This document shows, piece by piece, positions 42,501 to 53,600 of a stretch of DNA of 64,000 nucleotides (position 1 is the stretch's first letter; the number at the start of each line of letters is the position of its first letter). Source of the stretch: Jaminaea rosea. Lineage: Eukaryota; Basidiomycota; Exobasidiomycetes; Microstromatales. The DNA is taken from contig NW_020289988.1 in the NCBI RefSeq assembly GCF_003144245.1, positions 248,001 to 312,000 on the forward strand, written 5' to 3'. A model generated the notes under the pieces. That model was not told the DNA's origin. It did no database searches and worked only from the letters and a program-made list of their open reading frames with translations. Both the position numbers and the translations under genes were made by a program.

Positions 42501-44128
42501 CCTGTCACTCCGCCCAGGAATGGTGGGTAGCCTTGCTCGTGCTTCAATCCCCCTGGCGGCTGGCCCATCGTGCTCGACCGCTGATGCTGGCCAGTCATCG
42601 GCGAGCCACTCATGCCGCCATCGCTACCATTGATAAACTGCGAAGGATTCTGCTGATAGCCAGCGGGCGACTGGTGAGATTGATTGCTGCCATAGACTTG
42701 CGAGAGCGTCGAGCCCTGTAGCTCAAGCTGGTCGAAGCTACCTGTCGAGCCGACTGAGAGCGACTCAGTTTGTAGGGGATGTAATTGAGGCTGCTGCTGC
42801 TGCGGCGGCGGCGGAATGCTGCCTGTGCTGCCTGATGCTCCCAGGACGCTAGCCTGCCCCGAGCTGCTGGTGCTCGGCCGCTCGAACTGCCCACCACCCC
42901 CAGCACTGCCACTGGCTGACATGGGCACGCTGCCCGAAAAGTCACCTGTCGTTTGTGATTGCTCTTGCTCGTAGAAGGGCGGGAGCATGTAGTTGAAAGC
43001 GGGAGTGGCATTACTGCGCAAGCCCGAGGGCTGGTCCATCTGCGGTTGATTGGAGAAGTCGCCCCGAGGAGTACGGGAGTCTGCAGGCATGGGCGTGTAC
43101 TCGAGCGGAACGTTGCTCAGATCGCTGGCGGCGTTGCCCACGCCACCTACTTGTCCACCATTGGTTCGAGAGTCGGCTGTGAGATGCAGAGGTTCTGGGC
43201 GTCGTGGTCGTTGGAGCGATGCTTGCGATCCTGCGCCAAAGGCAGATTGACTCTGCTGTTGCTGCGCATTGAACCACGCCAATGCATCTGCGCCTGGGCC
43301 CGACTCATGCTGCGAAGGCGGTTGCACTGACTGCGGACCGAGGAAATGCGTCGACAAGCTGTCAGGACGGGGAAGGAAGAGGAGCGCGTCCTCGTCCCTC
43401 GATCCTCGTGCATGCGCCTGCAGATCGTCTCGCGAAGATGACGAGGAAGCCTGCGATGATGCCATCGATGCAGGTGGCTGCCAGCTCGGATTGGAGCCTT
43501 GGTGAGGCGTCTGCCAATGGGGTATCGAGGGCTGCTGAATCGCTTGCTGCGATGAACCGGCGCCTGACGGATGCTGCATCCAGCTCGTGTCGAAGTGCGG
43601 CTGATGCTGCTGATGCTGCTGATGCTGCTGTTGAGCCTGGCCCGGAGGCTGATTGATGCCTAGGCCATGGAACTCTTGCGGATTGAGGTCGAAGTTGGCG
43701 AATGCCCCCTGGCTGCTCGGGTCATGGTACCACGCCGCCTCGCCGCCGCCGCCGCCGCCCATCCTGCCATTGGCACCTGCCTCGTGCGGCATCGCTGCTG
43801 CGGAAGAGGACGAAAGTAGCGGATCAAAGTCGTTTGGCGGCGCAGGATGCCTTATCTGTGCGTAGGAATGCTGCTGGAAGTGCTGAGGATGAGGATGAGG
43901 TTGGGCATGGGGGAGAGAGATATACTGATCGCCAGACATGGGCTGGGAGGAGGGGCCTGGCTGCTGGAGATGCTGCCATTGAGAAGTATGGTATCCGGCT
44001 GGAGGCTGTCCTTGCCAAGGAACTGGCTGTGCTGAACCGGAGCTACTACTTCCTTCGCCTCCTCTCTGTCCCCAGCCTGCAAGCCCTCCTCCGCCTCCGC
44101 CGCCGCCGCCGCCCTCGCCTCGCTCCAT
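39504..44128 (-). CDS. CSL (CBF1/RBP-J/Su(H)/Lag-1) family transcription factor
   Basis: Two exons, 44128..41254 and 41179..39504, with a 74-base intron (GTGAGT...CGATAG) whose flanks join the CSL motif KPSKKRQSNRNTE to FHRLRSQTVSTRYL. The protein has 1516 residues. The first 770 are Gln/Gly/Ser/Pro-rich and disordered, with poly-Gly and poly-Gln runs. The Rel-like DNA-binding half starts near 775 ([26 protein letters not shown], split here by my 20-residue limit: [17 protein letters not shown] is diagnostic), the beta-trefoil follows (SRVDPPSCFVAKMTSWDPFV, QRIVLQCLN), and an IPT-like domain ends the chain (DLYIYFGDWRSTTVQL). CSL factors bind GTGGGAA-type sites; S. pombe Cbf11/Cbf12 act in adhesion and cell-cycle control. 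The very long N-terminus fits the Cbf12 class. The frame is open above the ATG (FKRRRIDPTL), so an upstream exon is possible. Confidence 0.92.
42081..42108. repeat. CAG/CTG triplet run inside the CSL coding region
   Basis: A run of ctg triplets encodes a poly-Gln stretch on the minus strand. It lies in the disordered N-terminal half of the CSL protein and is likely length-variable. Confidence 0.8.
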
Positions 44129-44556
44129 TGCCGCAAGGCCTTTCAAAGTAGGGTCGATTCTACGACGTTTGAAAGCGGGTAGGTGATAGCCGGATCAGCT
44201 CGAGGTTGTGGATAGCTGTGCGAAGCCGGCTGCGAGCATCTGAGGTGGTTCGTCGCCTATGGTCGATAAGATGTAGCCAAGAGAGATCGGGAAGGAGAGC
44301 GAGTCTTCCTCCTACTAGCTCGATCGGTCAAGGAACAAGTGAGATCGTCCTCTGGCAGACCTGTTCGCTAGCTAGCTCGCTCCTTCGCTCGCTCGCACGA
44401 TATGGACGGCGGATCTGGAGTTCCGAGACCCGAACGACACCCTTGACCTGTCGATGGAGGCAGGCGTTGGCGTTGGCGTGAGCTGTGCGTGAGATGTCGC
44501 CCCGCTAGCAGCTAGCGGGAGTCGCGGGTGGTGGTCGACTGAATGCGATGGTGGAC

Positions 44557-44580
44557 GTTGCCGTTGCCGTTGCCGTTGCC
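44557..44580. repeat. Microsatellite (gttgcc)4
   Basis: Four exact hexamer copies about 430 bases upstream of the CSL ATG. Confidence 0.9.
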
Positions 44581-44654
44581 TTGGGCGCTGGCGCCGGTGC
44601 TAGCCGCTGACGCAGATTGCTGACGGGGGAGAGGGTAGCCGTGCGTCGTGCGTT

Positions 44655-44676
44655 CGTGCGTGCGTGCGTGCGTGCG
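44655..44676. repeat. Microsatellite (cgtg)n
   Basis: About five tandem copies of cgtg, alternating purine-pyrimidine for much of its length, upstream of the CSL gene. Confidence 0.85.
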
Positions 44677-44919
44677 ATGCGTGCGTCGTAAGGCCTTCTT
44701 ACAGATGCACCACGGAGCTATGTTTGTTGCTGCAGGACTAAAGTTCTCGGGCTGCGCGTGGGTCGGGTCGAGTCAAGTCGAGTCGGTTCCACAAGTCCCA
44801 GTACGCCTTGGCGTTGTGGTGGTTTGTCGCTTTGAGGTGTTGATGATGCTGAGTGTGGTGTAGCGTGGTGTGCCGAGCAAGAGTGGGTGTTGAGATCTCT
44901 GTCTCTGCAGGGGCAAGGC

Positions 44920-44920
<1 letters not shown>

Positions 44921-44956
<36 letters not shown>
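44921..44956. repeat. Microsatellite (gac)12
   Basis: Twelve exact gac triplets about 800 bases upstream of the CSL ATG, followed by a G run. Confidence 0.92.
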
Positions 44957-44958
<2 letters not shown>

Positions 44959-45317
44959 AGGGGGGGCGGCGGCGGCAGTAAGCCGACCGAAGACTTGCTC
45001 CTCGCGCAGCAATCAGAGGGAGCGAGATGATGCGTCGAATCCAAAATAGAGCTCTGCGATAGATGCAGCACGGCGACCTTGGCAAGGGAGCGAACGGATC
45101 TAAGGAGAGGAGGATGGGAAGATGGAGAGATGGGAAGAGGGAAAGCGAGAGCGAATGGGCAAAGGGCAAGGGGCGGGTGGAGTGGGGTGGGAGAAGGGGG
45201 AGAAGGTGTCAGTTGGACGAGTTGATAGTGGCCTGAGCCGCCAGTCATGTCCACCCCAAGGACGGACGACGTTTCCGCCCTCTCGCTCGCAATCTGCTCG
45301 TGGCCACTCCCAACCCG

Positions 45318-45341
45318 CTGCTGCTGCTGCTGCTGCTGCTG
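45318..45341. repeat. Microsatellite (ctg)8
   Basis: Eight exact ctg triplets about 1.2 kb upstream of the CSL ATG. Confidence 0.92.
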
Positions 45342-46032
45342 CTTAATCGTCGGATACTCAGAACTCACCCACTCACCTACCTCCAGCGCTCACTCGCCAG
45401 ACGCTACGGGCGATGGTTGGTTGGTTGATGTGGCTGAGCTCGATCTTCACAGCGGCCGCCGAAGAGCCCGCAGGACGTCGAGGCGTCGTCAAGGAACTCG
45501 GGAAGTGTGTCGATGTCCTCACCTCGAGGGAGAAACGAGGGGTGAGGGGCTGGGCGCAGCTGAGCCGGCAGCGCAGCGTCGTGCAGGAAAAAAGAAAGTG
45601 GGCGGGAGGGGACTGGCTGCAGCGCGGTCCTTGGATCGACCTCGTCTAGACGGGGAGCGAGAGGGAGGGCAGGGCAGGGCACAGAGCAGACGAATTGAGG
45701 TGAACGGGTGTGGCCCACGAGATCGAGGTCTCAGCCAGCCAGAGGGGAGCCAGAAGGGCAGCACCACCGACCAGGGGAAAGCAGCACGAGCAAGCACCAG
45801 CAGCGACGATGACGATGTCGTCCTCTCGTAAGCGCCCAGTGATCCAGGTGGTTGAATGCAATGTGGCCGGCGAATGCTCAGACCAACGTGACTACGTCGT
45901 AGCCGTACGTCGTTCGTACCAAGGGAGTGATCGTCGTCGCGCAATCACGAGAGCCCAATCAAAAGTATTGATGCTCCGCTCAGGTCTCCTCCGCTCGCAG
46001 GCTCGCAGGAGGGTTCAGAACGACGGATCAAG

Positions 46033-46083
46033 GGGGCGTTGTCGTCGTCGTCCTCCTCCTCGTCGTCGTCGTCCTCGTCGTCG
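46033..46083. repeat. Imperfect gtc/ctc triplet array
   Basis: A run of gtc and ctc triplets with a few interruptions, about 1.9 kb upstream of the CSL ATG. Confidence 0.8.
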
Positions 46084-48039
46084 TTGCGGCCGGCGTTGGT
46101 TGGCCGGCCGTTCGTGGCGTGGAAAGAGGTAGGTGGGTTCGGCGCTGAGGTAGATTGCGCCCACAGAGAGATCTAGCCTCCGATCGACGATAGCAATCGC
46201 AGGTCCCAGCTTCTCCTCGTCGGGCAGGAGGGGTCGATTCAGAAGAGCAAGGACGGGCAAACCTGGCGTCGGCGAACCTTGGGAACAGGGTGGGGTGCGC
46301 CGTTGGAGACGAGGCCAGAAGTGCGACAAAGCGGCTTCAAGCCAAATCGTCGGCGGAAAGAGCGATGCGGATGCAATGTAGGTGTTCGAGAGATAGACGA
46401 GGTCAAGCTGAGACGAGGTTGCGTTTGGCTGACTGACGCTGACTGGCAAGCTGGACGTGGTGGCGTGCAGATTAGGGAGTGTCGGTCAGGCGAAGCTTTG
46501 TGCGTTCGTGGGGCTGGGAGAAGGAGCTGGTGGGGTGACGCTGGTAACCTACCGACAACGGCATTGCATCACCCTCAGCACAGCAACCACAATGGCGCAT
46601 CCGCACCCGCAATCGCCTTCTTAAATTGCGGCGAGCGCCCGTAAGTGACGCCCAATCCAGTCCAGCCACCCTCGCGAGGGCAAGACCATTGCGGCCCTGA
46701 CGCCCATCCGTTGAATCTTCGTTGCCCTCGCCCTCGCCCTCGCCCTCATTTCCCGCCCTCACACACACTCTCTCTGACGTTGTCAGCGCGAACGTTTGGC
46801 TCGACGCAACGCCGAGAAAAAATCCTGCCTGATCACCTTCCCGCAGCCGCTGTTGATCGCGATGCAGTGAAGTCTAAAAGCGACAAACCCGACTGCTCAC
46901 CGGCGGGCATGCTAACGATACAAAGTTTGATTGTCAGCTGGTCATGACGAGCCCTGCTAACACCGTGACCTCGTCTACAGAGGCGTCATCTGTCAGCGTG
47001 AACCGTCACATACGTGCAGGGACCACGCAACATCGTCCAGACTACGGGCATAGCTAGACGGCTTGACGCTTCGAGAAGCCGAGAAACTCCTATGTCGTCC
47101 GATCACCACCCCGCCTCTGCCAACGATCGCTGCTCCGCCGTACCATTTCGGACGATCACGCTTTCTTGCGCTGTGTCAATGTGATTGGCTATTGGCTGAA
47201 GGCGTTGAATCAGCTTCAAATTGTCGAGACGAGCTCAAAAGCGAAGGCCGGCGAGGTAAGGTAGAGCAGCAAGCAAGAGCACAGCCTCTGCCGGTGTCGC
47301 ATGCTCGGCTCGGTCGCGAGTGCATGCTCGGGTCAATGCTACTCTCGGAGTAGTGAGATGCGAAGAGATGAGGGGATCGCGGCGTGAGGCGGCGGCGGCC
47401 TTTGGGTAGGTCCGCTCTATTTTCTGGGGCCAACGAAGGCATCGTCGCTCGACATTACGGCCGTGTCAGCTGAATGCAAGTACACACGCACGCACGCACG
47501 CGACTTGCCTGCTTGTGAATCATTTTCAAGCGACGTAACCATCCCGCCCTTTCCCCACACCTTGACCATCAATCGATCGCCTTGCTTACTCAAGCAACCA
47601 TTCATCCCAACGACTATGCTCGTCTACAGCTTCGCTACTGTACGACTCCCGTTCGCTAGCGCATCGCGATCCAGACGCACCTCGATCAGGCCTCGGAGCA
47701 ATCTCGAGCGAGGCCAATCGGAGTCCGTTTACGGGGGACTCAATTCGAAAAAGAGGACATGGAGGTGTGAGAGGCTGAATTGTCAAGTGTGAGACGTCAT
47801 TTGTCATGATATATGGTGGTAAGCGAATGGTAGAGAGCAGAGAGCGACGAGACACGAGGGCCAAGGGCCAAGGAGAGATGCGAGGGAGCGTGAAGATGAA
47901 GATGCTGGTCGCGTGGGTGATTGTGTGACTGATGATTGAGATTGCACTCGTCGTGCGTCGTCGCCTGTCATTGCTGCTGGTCGTTGTAGTGTCCGTTTGA
48001 TCTAATGCTGAGCTCCTCCAATCTCTTCGTACCTGCTCA

Positions 48040-49808
48040 TCACGCAAGAGCAGCCAGGGCCACCAAGCCGGCGCTGAGTAGGACGGCATTGCCAACGACG
48101 CTCATCGCCTTCCTCGCGCTGTTGAAGCTCTCAAATCCGTCGCCCTGAGTCGCCGGCCCACTGGCGCTCCCGTTAGTGTTCGTCCCACCCTGATCCGCCA
48201 CAACAGCACTGATGCCCCTGGTACTGTCGCTGAAGCCCGTGTTCAGGCACTTGCCCGCAATCGGATCCCAGAACGGCGTGTCGCAAGACGCGGAGATGCG
48301 GTGGCGCACCGAGCCGTCATTGTTCTTCTGCGGAGGGTTTGGCTGGTCTGGCGAGGGGGTCGTGGTAGGGCAACCATAGCAAGTGTAGAAGGGCGAATTG
48401 TTTAGCGGGTCACCAGCCGTGTCGCTGATACAGTGCTCGAGCAGGCCGGCCTCATTGGCAGGCATGCCGTTGCAGATTTTGGCGTCTACTTTGGGGGTTG
48501 TGCATTTGAATTCGTCGAGGGTGTTGAGCTCGGAGGCTTTGACAGGGTTCTTCATCCAAGCCAGGAGCTGCTCGTTGCTGACGAGCCAGACGTCGTCCTT
48601 GCCGTCCGTCGCCCAGTCGAGGAACTCGTTGAGCATTTGTACAGTTCCTACGGGGTCTTTAAGGCCGGGATAGTTGGCCGCAATGTGGATCGGGTGGGAG
48701 TACATGCCGAAAGGCGCCTTCTTGCCATTGTAGTGATCGTTGAAGGTATCCTTCATCCAGTTGAGCACATCGTCTGGCTCTCCCTCCAGCCATGGGTCCA
48801 TCAAGTGGGCGCCATTCGCCGAGCTGGGGTCGAAAGTGGCGTACATGGGGATCTCCCACATGCCAGGCAGCTTGGGCTCGCCGCCGCAGATGTTTTCTAC
48901 AGACTCGCAGTCGTTTGCCATGCCGTTGTCGAGTGTATACGGCCAGAAGGCATCTGAATTTGGGTCAGTGGCGCGCACGCCTGACGAGGCAGAGCTGTCG
49001 TAGGTGAAGTTGAGCTTGGCGAGGAGCTCGAGAGTCTCGCGGGTGTAATTGAGGAAGGGAGCGCGGAAGCCTTGGATAGACTTGTAGGGGATGCCTGCGA
49101 GAGCATTGAGCGCTACAAGGTTGCCGGACACCTGTGTGAGTGAGCAGAGGGTGCAGATAAATCAGCACTCAGCTCAAGACCTGTGCTTCTCTTCTCGATC
49201 TCACCTCAGTGTCCGGTGGTGAGCCTACGTGCGTCATGGTGTGGTCTGCAATCTCGTTGCCAGCGACGTACCACTCGGTGACCATCGAGTAGTTGGTGTA
49301 TGACAGCGAGGTGAAGTAGGTCATCTTGGGTGAGCACCCATTGGGGTTCTTGCGCGACCCAATCAAACTGTTGACCGCATCGAGCGTGTATGACTGGATG
49401 GCGTCGTCTGCAGTGAGGGTGATGAACTGTGGGACATCCTTGGGGTCAAGGCCACCCGGGGGGTTCGTGTCGGCGCAGTGGCAGTCGGGAAGCTGGCATT
49501 GTGATGCGTCGCACGAGTCTGTGTAACAAGGCGGGTGAGAAATGTCAATCCATCGTCCTTCGCTGACCTCGTCTTCATCTCGTGTGGCCGGGCTCACACT
49601 TGGCAGCTGCTGCTCCTCCGCTCGTCACAGAGCCCGACCCTTCGCCCGACGTTGCAGTGATGCCGCCCGCCTGACGCTTAGCCAGTTTCGTCGCCGATCG
49701 GCATCCCTCGTCCAGGAGGCTGCCATGAGCGGCTGCTTGCTCGATGAACGTTGCGGCGAGGAGCAGAAGAGAAGAGAGCGAAAAGATTTGGGCGGCTGCG
49801 CGCACCAT
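48040..49808 (-). CDS. GPI-type chitin deacetylase-like protein (CE4 family)
   Basis: Three exons, 49808..49598, 49518..49205 and 49131..48040, with introns of 79 and 73 bases, encode 538 residues. A signal peptide (SLSSLLLLAATFIEQAAAHG) leads; a Cys-rich segment (SCDASQCQLPDCHCA) precedes the NodB fold. CE4 motifs: TADDA with both Asp residues (usual form TFDDG/A), HTMTH with the metal His pair, GFRAPFL, and MYSHPIH for the last His. The C-terminus has an Asn/Thr/Ser-rich stretch, a plausible omega site and a hydrophobic tail (VLLSAGLVALAALA), so GPI anchoring is likely. Such enzymes deacetylate cell-wall chitin to chitosan. The PQFITLTADDA context and Cys-rich head resemble insect-type deacetylases, so the substrate is not certain. 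Confidence 0.9.
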
Positions 49809-50625
49809 GCTGCCAGAAGTTGAAGGAGAGCAGTGGGATGCTGGTCAGGGAAAGAGGAAGGAGGAAGGGTTGAAGGGCTTCGATACCCTAGATGCTGGTC
49901 AGCGTGATGATGATGGGCGGAGAGAAAAGGAGGAGGAGGAGGTCAAGGTGGTGGTGGTGGTGGTGATTGGACAGAGGGAAACGATGTCAAGAAGGGTCAA
50001 GCTCAATTGCAGCTGCGCTTACCCCGGTCATTTTGGTGTCGTCTGCCTCTTTCTCTGGCTCTAGCCTGTTGCTGTTTGTGCATCTCTCATGTGGACGGGA
50101 AGCACGACGACTCGACGACTCCTTGCCGGCCTGCAAGAGGCGAGGCACGAGCAAGAAATTCTAACAGAACGCGGGTGCGAAAGAAGGGTCCACGAAGCCA
50201 GGCTCAACTCCTGCTCTGTGCACCGAGCCCCGCTCTTGGCTCTGCACCATCCCGCAGCTCCGTGCACGAAGGGGGTCAAGACGCCGCGAAACCGATGAGT
50301 TAGAATACGAGGCCGACTGTCCAATGTCACCATGATCGTCGTTGCTATCCTGCCTGCCTTTCACTGACTGTTGCGACAACGTATGGAGTACCAAGTCGCC
50401 GTGGTAGCTCATCCGCCACGTGGTTGAGTGTTGGTCTCGCCGGCAGTCGTCTCAAGCTCAGTCGACCCCCGAATGGTCCGTCGGGCGCGCGCCTGTCCGC
50501 TCTGTACTGCTCTCCTCCACCACCTTCACCTTGACGGCCCTCTGCTCATCCAGCGTCTTCAATGGCTTGACAGTGCCCAAGGGCCGCCTCTCCGCTAGCT
50601 AGCATTCTCTTCACCGCTTGCTTCG
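49809..50625. promoter_or_regulatory. Divergent promoter chitin deacetylase / VPS15
   Basis: An 817-base gap between divergent starts. It has a ggt triplet run (about 49947-49964) and otherwise no element I can name. No gene is supported. Confidence 0.35.
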
Positions 50626-53600
50626 ATGGGCAACGCTCCTTCCTCGTCATCTCGCGTGCCCCTCGGCGGCTCCCTCCTTGAGGAGCTGCATGATATCCAG
50701 TACGAGAAGTCAATCGGAGCCTCTCGCTTCCTCAAGGCCATCCGCGCTCGTCATGCACACGGCAAAATCGTCGTCAAGACCTTCGTAAAGCCAGATGCAT
50801 CTTTGACTCTGCGTCACTTGGTTCGCAGGCTGCGCAAAGAGAGGGAGACGTTGGCGGATGTGCCCAATGTCCTCACGTACCAGCAGGTCGTGGAGACGGA
50901 TCGAGCTGGGTACTTGATCAGGCAGTGGCTGTCAAGCAGCCTCTACGACCGAATCAGTACTCGTCCATTCCTCACCACCATCGAGAAGAAATGGGTCACT
51001 TACCAACTCCTCTTCGCCATGAAGGCGTGCCGGGAGCATCAGGTGAGTATCTGCGCTGCGCAGGTCGGACGTGATAGCTCAGGTTGACCTCCGCGCCCTC
51101 GATGCCTCAGATTCCCCATGGCGACCTCAAAACGGAGAACGTAATCGTCACCACGTCACTCTCCGTCTTTGTGACCGACTTTGCTGCCTCATTCAAGCCC
51201 ACCTTCCTGCCCTTGGACGATCCGGCGGACTTCTCCTTCTTCTTCGATACCTCTGGCCGCCGAACTTGCTACATCGCGCCAGAGCGCTTTTATACGGCTG
51301 ATTCCGACATCGCGAGACAAAAAGCAAGCATGAGAGGTGGCGGTTCGAGCGCAGTAGGCAATACCTCGATCACCACATCGAGCGATCCGTTCAGCGAGAT
51401 CCTCGGCTTGGGGAAGAGGGACGGCAAGGTGACAGAGGCCATGGACGTCTTTGCGCTAGGCTGCGTCATCGCTGAGCTTTGGCGGGATGGCACGCCTACT
51501 TTCAGTCTCTCTCAGCTCTTCAAGTACCGAGAGAAGCAATTCGACCTCGAAGCGGCAGTGGCCGAGATTGCAGAGCCCTCAGTACGGGCGATGGTGCTCG
51601 AGATGACGGCGCTTCAGCCGGAGAAGAGAGCGACCTTCGCGCATCACTTTGAACAGGCCAATCAGAGATGCTTCCCGAGATCGTTCTCGGCCTTCTTGCA
51701 TCCCTACCTCGTCGATCTGCAACGCTTCATGCCGCCGAGCAAAGCTACGAGGCAGGCACAACGTGATGCAGCGGCGGCCCTCCCGAGAGCATCTGTACCG
51801 TTCGCAACGACGAGCGGGCGGTCGACCACATCGGCAGATCACGACGTCCAATCAGCCATACTTGACGAAGACCTGGTCGTTCGCAGGCAGGCTGATGTGC
51901 ACATCGATCGACTATGGTCAGAATGGTCCGTCATCATCGACTACCTCAACGAGGAGGAAGGGGTAGTGCAAGAAGAGCGCAGTCAGCTAGGCGGTGACGA
52001 GGATGGCTTCACACACGGCGAGCGAGAGGCGGCTGAGCATTCCCTGCCCGCCCAGCTGGGAATTCCTGGCATCCCGAGCTCGATCCTCTCAACGTACCGC
52101 CGGCACCCCCTCGAAGACGACGGCCCCGCGCTAGTCATTCTCTCTCCCCTCCTCGCCAACCTTCGCAACGCACTCCGCGCTACCTCAAAGCTACGCGCCC
52201 TCGACCTTCTCCTGCACCTCTCCGCCGGCTGGCTGACTGACGAAGCCAAGTTGGACCGCGTACTTCCCTACGTGGTCGCCCTCTACGATGACAGCAACGC
52301 AAATGTGCGCGCTGCCTCCATCAGGGCAAGCGTGCAGATCCTCCTGCTCGTGGACGGCTTAACCCCGGCAAATGAGAACGTCTGCTCAGAGTACGTCTTC
52401 CCCAATCTGCGGCGCCTCGCCTCCGATCCATCGCCGATGGTGCGGACAGCGTACGCTGGCGCCTTCTCACACCTTATCACGGCAGCGGAGCGCTTCATCC
52501 AGCAAGGGCAAGCCTTGCAAGCCTCAGGAGCCCTCGCGGCGGATCAAGACGGCTACGATGACCTGCTGCTGAAGCCGACAAGCCAGGAGGCAAGCTATGA
52601 TGCTCAAATGCAGGATCTACGCGCTTTTGCGCAGGATCAGGTCACGACACTCCTTACGGACCCCAACGCTGCGGTGAAGCGCGCCCTGCTCACTCGCATC
52701 GACCCCATCTGCCACCTCTTCGGGCCTGCTGCGACGAATGACGTGCTGCTCAGCCATATGATCACATACCTGAACGATCGGGACTGGCTGCTGCGCGATG
52801 CTTTTTTTGATGCGATTATCAGCGTTGCCCTCGTCGGTGGGGCGAGGAGTGTGGATGAGTACATCGTGCCACTTATGCTGCAGGCTCTGGCAGATGCAGA
52901 AGAGGCGGTCACAGTGCGCGTGTTGGACGGGCTGGCGAGATTGATCACCTCGTCTCCCAGCTTGCTGGCCAAGACAAGACTCTACGAGCTCATCGCAATG
53001 ACGCAGGGATTCCTCTGTCATGCCAACCTCTGGATAAGGCAGAGCGAGGCACGCTTCCTCGAGGCGGCCTTTGCAACCCTAGACACGACGGATACCTGGA
53101 TCGTGGCTTACCCGTCGCTCCGGCCACTGCTCAAGCACGACATGCAGACAATTACAGCAGCCTCGCTCCTGGAGACAGCCAAGCCGCCATTGAGCCGCAA
53201 CATTCTCAATGCCGCGCTAGTATGGGCTGGGTCGGCGAACAAGACGAGCTTCTGGACCGCAGCTGCGGAGAGCCAGTCCAAGGCCGGTCTAGCAGACGGG
53301 TTAGGCAATGAAGGACTGCACCTCATCTCCGGCACTTCAGTGGCGAAGACGCCTATCCCTCGTACAGACGAGGATGACGGGTACATGGATAAGCTGCGCG
53401 CTCAAGGTCTGACCGTGCAGGATGAGACAAAGCTGTTTGCGCTTCGGGACTATCTTTGGCGACTTGCGAGTGGGGCAGGACGAAGACGCATGGGTAACAG
53501 CGAGTCAAGCAGCGATCTGCTTGGCGCCTTACCTAGTGATAGGGCGCCTGGCGTCCAGACATTAGAAGGCGTCACGCCGCAGACCATCTTCTTCACTCAC

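Larger units (their letters stand above)
44129..48039. other. 3.9-kb microsatellite-rich non-coding interval upstream of the CSL gene
   Basis: This is the longest gene-free stretch in the window. It separates the CSL start (minus) from the 3' end of the chitin deacetylase gene (also minus), so most of it is upstream DNA of the CSL gene. It is studded with simple repeats (listed separately) and a tandem pair of ATTGG (CCAAT on the minus strand) at 47184-47188 and 47191-47195. Open frames of 100-200 codons occur but consist of translated repeats (Asp, Arg or Ser runs) without domains. A long CSL leader or distant first exon may lie here. Confidence 0.45.

Noticed and set aside
44718-45368. Minus-strand frame upstream of CSL with Gln and Arg runs
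   Set aside because: It is mostly translated ctg and gac microsatellites, with no domain and no splice connection to CSL that I could justify.
46015-46449. Minus-strand frame ending in Arg-rich repeats
   Set aside because: Its second part is a translated gtc/ctc microsatellite and the rest has no recognisable protein features.
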